A stretch of 64,000 nucleotides of DNA, from positions 62,001 to 126,000 of the forward strand of contig NZ_PHSU01000018.1 in the NCBI RefSeq assembly GCF_002814235.1, written 5' to 3'. Below are positions 17,679 to 26,268 of this stretch, in pieces. The position numbers and the translations under genes are program-made. The notes under the pieces are model-generated. The model was given only the letters and a program-made list of their open reading frames with translations, was not told the origin of the DNA and searched no databases. The DNA comes from Pseudomonas sp. QS1027 (lineage in GTDB: Bacteria > Pseudomonadota > Gammaproteobacteria > Pseudomonadales > Pseudomonadaceae). How positions within the stretch are numbered: position 1 is the stretch's first letter; the number at the start of each line of letters is the position of its first letter.

Positions 17679-20600
17679 ATGAAAAGTGGAATTATCAGCG
17701 AGCTTGAAGAACAACGCCGTGACGCCCTGGTCGCCTATTACCTGGGGCAGATCGTGCCTTCATCGAGTACGGCGGCACCCTTACGTCTGACCACCCCCGA
17801 GGACCTCTACGAATACCTGCTGATCGACAACCAGGTCAGTGGGCAGGTGGAAACCAGCCGCGTCGCCCAGGGCATCGCCAGCCTCCAACAATATATTCAC
17901 GCCATCTACAACGGCATGGAGCCTGGTTACCCCTATGGGTTCAGTGCCGAGGAACTGCGCCTGTGGCGCGAGAGCATGAGTCAGTACAGCATCTGGGCCG
18001 GCTACCAGATGATCGAAGACTACCCGGAAAACTACATCGACCCGGCCTTGCGCCTGGGTAAGAGCAGCCAGTTCAAGGCATTGGAGAATGATCTGGGGCA
18101 AAGTCGCCTGACTGAGGACAGCGTGCAGACCGCGCTAAAAAACTACCTCAGTCAGTTTGAGTTGGTGAGTAACCTGAAGATGATCTCGGGTTATATCGAC
18201 GGCACGGACTTCAGACAGGCCAATTATTATTTTGTCGGTCGGCAAAATGTCGAACCTTTTGCGCTCTATTGGCGTAAGGCGGCGATTGACCTGAATGATT
18301 CCAGTACCCACGTTTCGCCCTCGTCCTGGAGTGAATGGAAAACCATCGATGTCGCTATTGAGGCCGGTGTTACCCAGGTTCGCCCCGTGGTGATTCGCGA
18401 CCGACTGCACCTGGTCTGGGTCGAAGTCGGCCAGCCGGAGGTCAGCGATGATGGCAGTAAAACCGGAAAGTACTTGTATTTAATAAAGATGGCTTATAAG
18501 CAACTTAACGATCAATGGTCTCCGGCAACGGTGCTGTATACGGGGCTCACCGCAATTAACAACTTGGCAGACAAGTCGACGGCGGAATTCTATATCAACG
18601 GTGGGGCGTTTTCGGTGGCCATGGACCTTCGTATCGCCTCGGCCCCTCGGTTAATCGTAGCCTTTAAACTGGGCGCGAATTCGGATCTGTGCGTTTATAA
18701 TGAGTCGTTCAGTGAGATTATATTGAATGTGGCCGAGCGTGATGAGCTGTCTCGCGTGGCGGGCTCGATGTTTGGGAGTGACCGAACACGCTTGCAGTTT
18801 CCTTATGTGGGTATCGATAGCGGTTCTACGAACGTTGACTGGGCCGTCGAATCGGTGGTGTGGGATCATGATAATGCCAATAATTATATTCCGGCTTCAG
18901 GAGAGTATCCGGATGCGTTAAATGCCTATCTGGAATTTAGTGCAACTTTGCACATGAATAAAAACTCTCAGCAGCAACTGATTGGAGGCAAGCTTGAGGT
19001 GCAGGGCGCTTGCCAGACTGTGCGTATCGGGCGACTGGATATGAAGTTGTTTCTTGAGGATCGGTATACTATTGAGTTGCTTGGTTTGTGGGTTACAAGG
19101 TACCGCGTTGAGGTTTGTTTCAATATTATTTTTGAGGGTGGACAATTTTTTGCGGTGTGTGAGCTTGCTAATCTTGTACTGTTTTTTCAGGAAAGAAAGA
19201 ATCACGATCATTTTGTTAGTTTTGGTGGGGAAAGGATTGGGTCAATAGACAAAAATACCCTGGGTACGCAAGTCGGAGGGAGTTGGACCAACCCTACTCA
19301 TGGTTGGCCCATGATAAGAATGCGTTACAAGATTCCTCTTCCGGCGCTGAGCCTGGAATCGTTTCCATCTTTCTCACCTGAAGCGGTTCAGGGAGGGGCT
19401 TCTTTTGAGGTTGAGTCGAGGGTTGAGCCTGTATGGTGGGAGGGGAACGAAGAAAGCCAAACAACGTTGAAATTTATTAATAAATCAAATGTGTTCTCTG
19501 AGGTTTTTGGTCCGCTCTCGAGAAAATTTGGCGTCTGGTACGCTTATGAGGATGAAGATGATGAGAGTGTCGATGACTATCATGAGGAAAATTTGGGCTC
19601 ATCGGTGCTCACGTTAAATGGTGCTGCTAAAACCCCTCTGCGTACAAAAAGCTGGACCGGCGCAACCAGTACGTCCTATGCATTTGCTTTTGGTGTGACG
19701 AAAAGTGTCGATCCGGGAATAGGTTGGAATAGATTTCTGGTGAGGCTCAGCCCAATGCTCCGTGACGTCCCCAAAGTCACGACCACCTCGGCGGGCGCGC
19801 AGTTTCTTGATCTGCAGGCTCTGGCGTTGAACAACCTGCGTTACGTTCGGCTGAACAGCTTGTTCGCCGCTGAGTTGGTCGCCAAGGCGGCCTTCTCCGT
19901 GGGCGCGGCCCTGAGTTGGGAGACCCAGCATACGGAGGAACCCCCCGTTCCCGGTACTTCGCAACCGACTCCCCTGGATTTCAACGGTGCCAACGGTCGT
20001 TACTTCTGGGAATTGTTTTTCCATGCCCCGCACCTGGTCGCACGGCGCTTGCACAGCGAGTTCGATTACCTGGGCGCGGAAACCTGGTATCACGCCATTT
20101 TCAATCCACTGGCGCGTATTCAGCCGCTCTCTCCCGCGCCTTCCGTGGACTATCCCTATTGGTGTGTCAGGCCCCTGGCCCAGCCTGATAGTCCCGCCGA
20201 GCAGTTTTTCGGCCTGGGCGGCTTGCGTGACCCGGATGCGATTGCCTATAGCGTGCCTTCGCACTATCGCAAGGCGATCTTTACCGACTACGTGAAAAAC
20301 CTGATTGCCCGCGGCGACATGCTCTACCGGCAACTGACCCGCGATGCGCTCAACGAAGCCAAGCTTCTGTATGTCCGCGCCTTGTCCTTGCTCGGCCCCT
20401 TGTCCAAGGGCCGCAGCATCAGCCGCTGGGAGCCTATGCCGCTGGTGGATGCGGCGGCCTATGACAGCGCTTTGTTCAGCGCCTTCGAATCGTCGATCCA
20501 GACGCTGTTCGCCGAGGATATTCCCCAGCATATCCAGGGTGACCCCTGGTTGCGTTTGATCGACGCACCCTGGTTCCGCTTGCCGGTGAACACGCAACTG

Positions 20601-22457
20601 CTCGACCTGTGGGACAACCTCGACTTACGCCTGGGCAACCTGCGCAACAACCTCACCCTGGATGGCAAACCCTTGCTGCTGGCGCTGTACGAGGCGCCGG
20701 TCAATCCGTTCGACCTGCTGCGCGCGCAGTTGGCCGGCGAGGGCGGCGGCGCTCGGCGTCTGGGGTCCCTGGCGATCATCCCGCCTTACCGTTTCCGCGC
20801 CATGCTGCCCCGTGTGCAGAACGCCGTTGACACCTTGATCCGCTTTGGCGAACAGGTGCGCACCTATATGGAACTGCGTGACCGCAGCCAACAGGAAGAG
20901 CTGTTGCAATCCCATGTGCAGGAACTCTCCGATTTTGGCGTGACCTTGCAGGAGCGGGCCATTGAACAAGCCCGCAGCAGCAAGGATGCCTTGACGGCCA
21001 GCAAGGCGATGGTGCTTTCTCGTCAGGGTTATTACGAACGGTTGCGTAAAGAAGACGTTTCCGCCGACGAGAAGGGCGCCATGACTGCTCGCCTGATGGC
21101 GACCAGCCTCTCCATGGGCATGTCCGCGGCAACGGCTGCCGGGCATATCATGGATGCGGCGACTCCAAATGAAGGGGGGATGTCCTTTGGCATACGTAAA
21201 CCCGCGGCTCTTGCCTTCGCGCTGGTATCGGCTCTCGACATCACTGCAAAAGGCTTTGTCAATTACGCTGAGATTACGGCTTTGAAAGACCAGTACCGCC
21301 GCCGCCGTGAAGAATGGGACTTCATGATCGAGCAGGCCAAGGCTGAAATCGAAGTGATCGACAAACAGATAGACGCTCAGCGCATTGTTATCGCTTCCGC
21401 CGACACCGGTTTGAGGCAAGCCGAAAAAGCCCGCGAACAGGCCGAGATCTACTATGACTTCCTCAAGCACCGTTCCACCGGCCCGGGGCTGTACCAGTGG
21501 TTGCTCAGCCAGATGTCGACGCTGTACTTCCAGGCCTATGACGCCGTGTTGTCGATGTGCCTGGCCACCGAAGCCGGTTGGCAATATGAGCTTGGCGATC
21601 ATGACACGCGCTTTATTCCCCATGATGCCTGGGCCGACAATCGTCACGGTCTGAATGCTGGCGAAGCCTTGAAACTGGGTTTGCTGCGCATGGAGACGGC
21701 ATTCCTCAACCGCCATGAACGCCGCCTGGAACTGACCAAGACGATTTCCTTGAGAGACTTGCTCAAGGATTACGATCCCGATGCCATGCGCGAGGGTGCT
21801 ACACCCAGGGCCATCGGTTGGGATGCGGTATTGGACCAGCTCAGGGACCATGGTGAGATAGCGTTCCAGCTGAACAGCTCGCTGTTCGACAAGGATTATC
21901 CCGGTCATTACCTGCGCCAGGTGGTGGGTGTGAGCCTGTCGTTCCCGGTGGTGCAGGGGCCGTACCAGGACATCCATGCCACCCTTGTGCAAACGCGCAG
22001 CAGCACCTTGTTGAAACCCTCGTTGGGCGGTGTGGCGAGCCTCTACAGCGAGGCCGGGGAATTGGCTGCCGACAACGATATCGAACTCGATCCAAGGTAC
22101 ATCGTGTTCAATCCAAGGCTCAGCCAGCAGGTCGGCTTGTCCAGTGGCCTGGATGATTACGGCCTGTTCACCCTGAACTTCGACGATGAGCGCTACCTGC
22201 CTTTCGAAGGAACGGGCGCCGTGTCGAGCTGGGCGCTGAGTTTTCCCCGGCACCCCTCGGCGCATCAACAAGCGGTCTTCGACTCGTTGACCGACATCAT
22301 TCTGCAGGTGCGTTACCTGGCGGTGGATGGCGGTAAAGCGTTTGCTGCCCAGGTCGAGCCGTTGGTTGTGTATGTGGAGCAACAAGAGTCGGTGCGGACC
22401 GTGCTTTCAACGCCGCTGTTACTGCAGGAGGAGGGTTATGAGCAGGACAGGGGCTGA
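17679..22457 (+). CDS. Tc toxin A component, C-terminal half (TcaB-like: neuraminidase-like, pore and TcB-binding domains)
   Basis: A 1592-residue protein, 35 bases after the first TcA half. The N-terminal part (about 5-100; LEEQRRDALVAYYLG, EDLYEYLLID) is the usual start of the second half of TcA. A neuraminidase-like/receptor-binding region follows (about 150-700), with lower GC between about 18480 and 19700. The conserved C-terminal half includes FHAPHLVA, a long coiled-coil pore region (about 1050-1290) with an alanine/glycine-rich translocation tip, and the TcB-binding domain to the end. Together the two halves should make the pentameric injection channel. Its 3' end overlaps the tcC start by 20 bases. 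Confidence 0.92.
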   Translation: MKSGIISELEEQRRDALVAYYLGQIVPSSSTAAPLRLTTPEDLYEYLLIDNQVSGQVETSRVAQGIASLQQYIHAIYNGMEPGYPYGFSAEELRLWRESMSQYSIWAGYQMIEDYPENYIDPALRLGKSSQFKALENDLGQSRLTEDSVQTALKNYLSQFELVSNLKMISGYIDGTDFRQANYYFVGRQNVEPFALYWRKAAIDLNDSSTHVSPSSWSEWKTIDVAIEAGVTQVRPVVIRDRLHLVWVEVGQPEVSDDGSKTGKYLYLIKMAYKQLNDQWSPATVLYTGLTAINNLADKSTAEFYINGGAFSVAMDLRIASAPRLIVAFKLGANSDLCVYNESFSEIILNVAERDELSRVAGSMFGSDRTRLQFPYVGIDSGSTNVDWAVESVVWDHDNANNYIPASGEYPDALNAYLEFSATLHMNKNSQQQLIGGKLEVQGACQTVRIGRLDMKLFLEDRYTIELLGLWVTRYRVEVCFNIIFEGGQFFAVCELANLVLFFQERKNHDHFVSFGGERIGSIDKNTLGTQVGGSWTNPTHGWPMIRMRYKIPLPALSLESFPSFSPEAVQGGASFEVESRVEPVWWEGNEESQTTLKFINKSNVFSEVFGPLSRKFGVWYAYEDEDDESVDDYHEENLGSSVLTLNGAAKTPLRTKSWTGATSTSYAFAFGVTKSVDPGIGWNRFLVRLSPMLRDVPKVTTTSAGAQFLDLQALALNNLRYVRLNSLFAAELVAKAAFSVGAALSWETQHTEEPPVPGTSQPTPLDFNGANGRYFWELFFHAPHLVARRLHSEFDYLGAETWYHAIFNPLARIQPLSPAPSVDYPYWCVRPLAQPDSPAEQFFGLGGLRDPDAIAYSVPSHYRKAIFTDYVKNLIARGDMLYRQLTRDALNEAKLLYVRALSLLGPLSKGRSISRWEPMPLVDAAAYDSALFSAFESSIQTLFAEDIPQHIQGDPWLRLIDAPWFRLPVNTQLLDLWDNLDLRLGNLRNNLTLDGKPLLLALYEAPVNPFDLLRAQLAGEGGGARRLGSLAIIPPYRFRAMLPRVQNAVDTLIRFGEQVRTYMELRDRSQQEELLQSHVQELSDFGVTLQERAIEQARSSKDALTASKAMVLSRQGYYERLRKEDVSADEKGAMTARLMATSLSMGMSAATAAGHIMDAATPNEGGMSFGIRKPAALAFALVSALDITAKGFVNYAEITALKDQYRRRREEWDFMIEQAKAEIEVIDKQIDAQRIVIASADTGLRQAEKAREQAEIYYDFLKHRSTGPGLYQWLLSQMSTLYFQAYDAVLSMCLATEAGWQYELGDHDTRFIPHDAWADNRHGLNAGEALKLGLLRMETAFLNRHERRLELTKTISLRDLLKDYDPDAMREGATPRAIGWDAVLDQLRDHGEIAFQLNSSLFDKDYPGHYLRQVVGVSLSFPVVQGPYQDIHATLVQTRSSTLLKPSLGGVASLYSEAGELAADNDIELDPRYIVFNPRLSQQVGLSSGLDDYGLFTLNFDDERYLPFEGTGAVSSWALSFPRHPSAHQQAVFDSLTDIILQVRYLAVDGGKAFAAQVEPLVVYVEQQESVRTVLSTPLLLQEEGYEQDRG

Positions 22458-25188
22458 GCATATTCACACTCACACACCGACGCTGGCGGTGGTGGATCCC
22501 CGTGGGCTGGCGGTGCGGGTGGTTGCTTATTGCCGTTCCGTCGAGGCGACGGAGCCTGAAGAGCGGATCAACCGCAGTGCCTATGACGCGATGGGGCGCT
22601 TGACCGAGCAATGGGATCCCAGGCTTTGGGCGCTGAGTGCAGAAGATGATGAAACCCCAGCCAACCTGATCAATCGTTACTCACTGTCCGGGAAGGTATT
22701 GAGTTCGATCAGCGTCGATGCGGGTAGGCGAATCAGCTTGTTCGGCGATGGGGATCAGCTTGTTCAAACCTGGGACAGTCGAGGTACTGCGCGGCGGGTC
22801 GAGTACGACGATTTGCTGCGGCCACTGGCCATTTTCGAACAGGGCGAAGGTGACGCCGCGCGATACACCGAGCGTTATGAATACGCCGATGCCAGCGCCG
22901 ATTTCGCCGCTCACAATCAATGTGGGCAGTTGATCCGGCACGATGATCCGGCGGGCACGTTGACCGTGGATGACTACGCGCTGACGGGCGGAGTGCTTGA
23001 GCAGACCCAGCGCTTTCTGAGCTCGCTGGAATTACCGGATTGGCCGCAAGGGCTGCTGGAGCGGGATGCGCTGCTGGAGCCCGTGGCGCAAGCGGCAACC
23101 AGCGCGACGCGCTTCAACCCTCTGGGCGATGTGCTGGAACAGACCGATGCCAAGGGCAATCGGCAATTGTTCGACTACACCTTCGACGGTCAATTGTTGG
23201 CCAGTCACCTGCAACTCAGTGGTCAGGCAACCCCGCAGACCCTGGTCAGCGCCATTGCCTATAGCGCCTACGGCCAGGTTGAGCAGGAAACGGCCGGCAA
23301 TGGCGTGGTCAGCACACTGACCTATCGTCCTGAAAGCGGGCGTCTGATTCGGCTTCAGGCTCGACACGGAACTGAAGCGGCGCTGCAAGACCTGCGTTAC
23401 GAGTACGATCCGGTGGGCAATGTGCTGAGCATTGAAGACGCCGCCTTGCCGATTCGTTATTTCGCCAACCAGCGGGTTGAGCCGATCAAGCACTATGACT
23501 ACGACAGTCTCTACCAACTGATCGACGCGACCGGCTGGGAAGCGGGCACCGCCAGTCGAGGACCGGGTTTCAATCGCTTTGACGATCCGGGTGCAGTTGC
23601 CAACTACCACCAAACTTATCGCTATGACGCTGGTGGCAACTTACTGGAGTTGGTCCATGTCGGCCCGCAAAACCACAGCCGCAAGCTGACAGCGGCGCGC
23701 TATAGCAATCGCTGCCTGCCTGAACAAAATGATCGCCCTCCGACCGAAGATGAAATTGCCGCCGCTTTTGACGGCAACGGCAATCTGCTGGAGCTGCAAC
23801 CGGGACAGGCAATGAGTTGGGATTTGCGTAATCAATTGCGCGAGGTACGACCGGTAGAGCGTGAGAGCTCTGACGATGATCTTGAATTGTATCTATACGG
23901 TGGCGATGGGATGCGGCGGCGCAAGGTCCGTTCCACCCAGACCAACGCCCGTTCACTGATATCGGAAGTGCGCTACTTGCCGGGCCTGGAAATCCGCACC
24001 CGTGAAGGCCCCGGGGAAGTGTTGCAGGTGCTCTGTTGTCAGGCCGGACGCAGCGCCATGCAGGTGCTGCACTGGGAGACCACCCCGCCTTCCGGAATCA
24101 CCAACGATCAATATCGCTACAACCTGACCGACCATCTGGGCTCCAGCAGCCTGGAGCTGGATAGCGAGGCTGAAGTGATCAGCCATGAAACCTATCATCC
24201 CTACGGCGGTACGGCCTGGTTTGCCGGCCGAAGTGAGGTGGAGGCCAGTTACAAGACGGTCCGTTATTCGGGCCAGGAACGGGATGCGACTGGGCTTTAC
24301 TACTATGGTTTCAGGTATTACGCGCCGTGGGTGCAGCGGTGGATTAATCCGGATCCTGCTGGGGATATCGATGGGCTGAATTTGTATGGGTTTGTGGGAG
24401 GAAATCCATCGACGCAAACCGATATTTTGGGTTTGAGGCCACCCCGAAACGCGGATGAGGCCTTTGAAATTGCAACGAACATGGTCGCCGGAACGATTGA
24501 CCTGCTCCCTCTGGAGTTGAGATTTACGGAGATCGCGTCCGGAACACAATTAGCCAGTGAGGACGATGAATTCAAGGGCCAATCTTTGGACGCGGAGCTT
24601 GTTGGCGCAGATGAGCTGATTGCCAGGGTCGCTGGGGAACAGTGGCATGAGCCGTTTGCCGGGATAGCGCACGAAGTAGCATCGCACTTTCTGGAAACCC
24701 GATCCGGCACGATTTTCAATCACAACGGAGTGATCATAAAGTCCCTGATGAAAGGGGCAACAGAGGCCATTCTGATTTCCCACGGGGGATTCTCAAATCA
24801 TATGAAAAAATTTAAGGAGCCGATTAATATTCCCGAAGGTAAAAAGTTGCACTACTACGGATTGCATGGTGAGGATACGTCATCAGGTGTTGCTCGCCGA
24901 CTCCTTGAACATAGCAAGGGTGTAGCGCAAGGAAGCCTGCCTGATCCTATAGAGACTATTACACACGTCGAGAGCACCGAACGGTACCGACTGACCTTTG
25001 CCGATGAGGGGGCAGCGTCTTTACCCACTCAACAATACGACATTATCTATGTTCCGCCTGGAGTCAGCTCTTACACTGAGGAAGTCTTCCAAGCGATCGA
25101 AGTCTATCGTCCTGGAATCGCAGAAGTTCACGCGGTCCATTGTCGTCCAGTCTTCAATAGACGACATGAGCGAATTTATCGTACTTAA
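22438..25188 (+). CDS. Tc toxin C component 1: RHS shell plus Stv-like C-terminal domain
   Basis: A 916-residue protein. The ATG at 22438 (MSRTGAEHIHTHTPTL) was chosen because the other tcC proteins begin MSRLTGGIHTHTP. Residues 1-666 are RHS repeats ending in the RHS core (GLYYYGFRYYAPW, WINPDPAGDIDGLN, DILGL), where TcC proteins cut themselves by an aspartyl protease. Residues 667-916 are the variable warhead. It contains a region AILISHGGFSNHM (His782) followed by KLHYYGLHGEDTSSG, resembling the Stv domain of some polymorphic toxins; the activity of that domain is unknown to me. It is the only tcC in the main operon. Confidence 0.88.
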   Translation: MSRTGAEHIHTHTPTLAVVDPRGLAVRVVAYCRSVEATEPEERINRSAYDAMGRLTEQWDPRLWALSAEDDETPANLINRYSLSGKVLSSISVDAGRRISLFGDGDQLVQTWDSRGTARRVEYDDLLRPLAIFEQGEGDAARYTERYEYADASADFAAHNQCGQLIRHDDPAGTLTVDDYALTGGVLEQTQRFLSSLELPDWPQGLLERDALLEPVAQAATSATRFNPLGDVLEQTDAKGNRQLFDYTFDGQLLASHLQLSGQATPQTLVSAIAYSAYGQVEQETAGNGVVSTLTYRPESGRLIRLQARHGTEAALQDLRYEYDPVGNVLSIEDAALPIRYFANQRVEPIKHYDYDSLYQLIDATGWEAGTASRGPGFNRFDDPGAVANYHQTYRYDAGGNLLELVHVGPQNHSRKLTAARYSNRCLPEQNDRPPTEDEIAAAFDGNGNLLELQPGQAMSWDLRNQLREVRPVERESSDDDLELYLYGGDGMRRRKVRSTQTNARSLISEVRYLPGLEIRTREGPGEVLQVLCCQAGRSAMQVLHWETTPPSGITNDQYRYNLTDHLGSSSLELDSEAEVISHETYHPYGGTAWFAGRSEVEASYKTVRYSGQERDATGLYYYGFRYYAPWVQRWINPDPAGDIDGLNLYGFVGGNPSTQTDILGLRPPRNADEAFEIATNMVAGTIDLLPLELRFTEIASGTQLASEDDEFKGQSLDAELVGADELIARVAGEQWHEPFAGIAHEVASHFLETRSGTIFNHNGVIIKSLMKGATEAILISHGGFSNHMKKFKEPINIPEGKKLHYYGLHGEDTSSGVARRLLEHSKGVAQGSLPDPIETITHVESTERYRLTFADEGAASLPTQQYDIIYVPPGVSSYTEEVFQAIEVYRPGIAEVHAVHCRPVFNRRHERIYRT

Positions 25189-25250
25189 TCTGAGTGAGAG
25201 TTTGAAATGTAATGGCTCAGACTAAAATCGGGCGTTTTTGGCCAGTGTTC

Positions 25251-25274
25251 GCTCCCGCACAACTGTGCGGGAGC
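25251..25274. terminator. Hairpin between convergent tcC and DUF6124 genes
   Basis: A 10-base perfect stem GCTCCCGCAC / GTGCGGGAGC with loop AACT. It lies 62 bases after the tcC stop and 20 bases beyond the DUF6124 stop. There is no clear T-run on either strand, so its role as terminator is uncertain. Confidence 0.35.
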
Positions 25275-25293
25275 AAGTTACACACTCAATTCA

Positions 25294-25614
25294 TCAGGCG
25301 GTTGCCATGTGTTGCTCGTCGAGTAGCCCATCCATTTCCTGTTGCGCCATATCGATCAGATGCACGGCCCCCAAGGCGAGTTTGCGCTGCGCGCCCTGGA
25401 GATTGTCCGCCGATTCGTAGGCGGTCGCCGAGGCGCTTTGGAGGACTTCGTAGATATGGAGCAGGGTTTCTTCTGTGCTGCGTGATTGCCGTTTCCGGGG
25501 CGGGGTACGAGTCGCGGGTAGCTCGTAGTGAGCGAAGGCACGCTCGGCGGCGAGCCGAAATGCTGGGGAGGCGAGGTCTTCCGCGACAGGCGGATTGGGG
25601 GTGATCTTGAACAT
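25294..25614 (-). CDS. DUF6124 family small protein, copy 2
   Basis: A 106-residue protein starting MFKITPNPPV, nearly identical to the copy at 29373-29693 and more distantly related to the 2489 gene. It has a basic linker (PPRKRQSRS) and a C-terminal helical part (LLHIYEVLQSASATAYESAD, then GAVHLIDMAQQEMDGLLDE). It is predicted to be cytosolic. It stands between tcC1 and tcC2 on the opposite strand and is preceded by a multi-stem leader. The function is unknown. Its repeated association with tcC genes here may simply reflect the duplication of one block. Confidence 0.78.
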   Translation of the reverse strand: MFKITPNPPVAEDLASPAFRLAAERAFAHYELPATRTPPRKRQSRSTEETLLHIYEVLQSASATAYESADNLQGAQRKLALGAVHLIDMAQQEMDGLLDEQHMATA

Positions 25615-25641
25615 GGTGAGATTCCTTAACCGTGATTGGGA

Positions 25642-25758
25642 GCTACCACGCTTCGCTTGCACGCGAAGTAGGGTGGCAGCTGTACGCAGGTGTGCAAGAC
25701 CGGTGGTTAAGGAAACAAAGTCCCGGCAGATCCCGAAGATCTCCCACGCACAGCCACC
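25642..25758 (-). ncRNA. Structured leader RNA upstream of DUF6124 (copy 1)
   Basis: Nested inverted repeats are visible: GCTACC-acg-CTTCGC / GCGAAG-tag-GGTGGC, a long-range pairing of GGTGGC (25672) with GCCACC (25753), and AGATC/GATCT around 25730. The block is nearly identical to 29722-29837. On the minus strand it lies directly before the DUF6124 start, so it would be a 5' leader or a processed RNA. From memory it resembles C4-type antisense RNAs; I cannot confirm this. Confidence 0.45.
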
Positions 25759-25894
25759 ATGACATCGAATCTCAGAGACACGTCCTCTGAAACTTTGATC
25801 AGGCGTCGTTGTTTCATTCACCAGTCCGGACTTGCACGTCCGTATCACCGAATTTGCGGTGATGGATGCAGACTAGTCATCGAAATGGGCAGAA

Positions 25895-25950
25895 GCAACG
25901 GGTTGGGATTTTCTAGGAAATTTCAGTCAAGTGAAAGGGAATAGTCTTCG
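25895..25950 (-). promoter_or_regulatory. Conserved box upstream of DUF6124 copy 2
   Basis: GCAACGGGTTGGGATTTTCT followed by AGGAAATTTCAGTCAAGTGAA. The same box occurs at 29973, in a diverged form upstream of the 2489 gene, and its first 22 bases occur at the 3' end of tcC3 (35083-35104). It may hold the promoter of the DUF6124 unit. Confidence 0.4.
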
Positions 25951-26040
25951 CGGATACCCTGCCGGCTCAGATCCGAATTCATTTTCGGAAGGCTCCCGGT
26001 TATGAGCACAATACCTGTCAGCCAAGGCAAACACAGTCCC

Positions 26041-26115
26041 TGTAGGAGCCTGGCTTGCCAGCGAAGAGGCCCGTGAGATCGCTAAAAGCTTCGCGGGCAA
26101 TCCCTGCTCCTACAA
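26041..26115. repeat. REPIN
   Basis: TGTAGGAGCCTGGCTTGCCAGCGAAG is mirrored by CTTCGCGGGCAA...GCTCCTACAAG. It is part of the block duplicated at 29373-30360 and lies upstream of tcC2. Confidence 0.75.
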
Positions 26116-26193
26116 GTTGCGTAGCGTTTTCAATATCCCATTTTCTTAACTGACTGACATTGGTCGTGGTCAGCTCAATACCGCTTGTCGGCA

Positions 26194-26209
26194 CTGTTAT
26201 TTCTGACAG
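26194..26209. promoter_or_regulatory. Palindromic operator candidate upstream of tcC2
   Basis: CTGTTA-TTTC-TGACAG, one base off perfect symmetry, 59 bases before the tcC2 start. The flanks (CTTGTCGGC before, AGCCGG...GTGGATTGGGTAGTTACT after) are also shared with the other tcC upstream regions. A promoter overlapping or just after it is likely, but no convincing -10 could be fixed. Confidence 0.55.
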
Positions 26210-26268
26210 TAGCCGGCGCTGTGGATTGGGTAGTTACTGGATTGACCTACCCTGCGAAGGCCTGAGCC

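Noticed and set aside
17679..22457. Calling the second TcA half a neuraminidase
   Set aside because: Neuraminidase-like domains in TcA are structural; the pore and TcB-binding regions define the protein.
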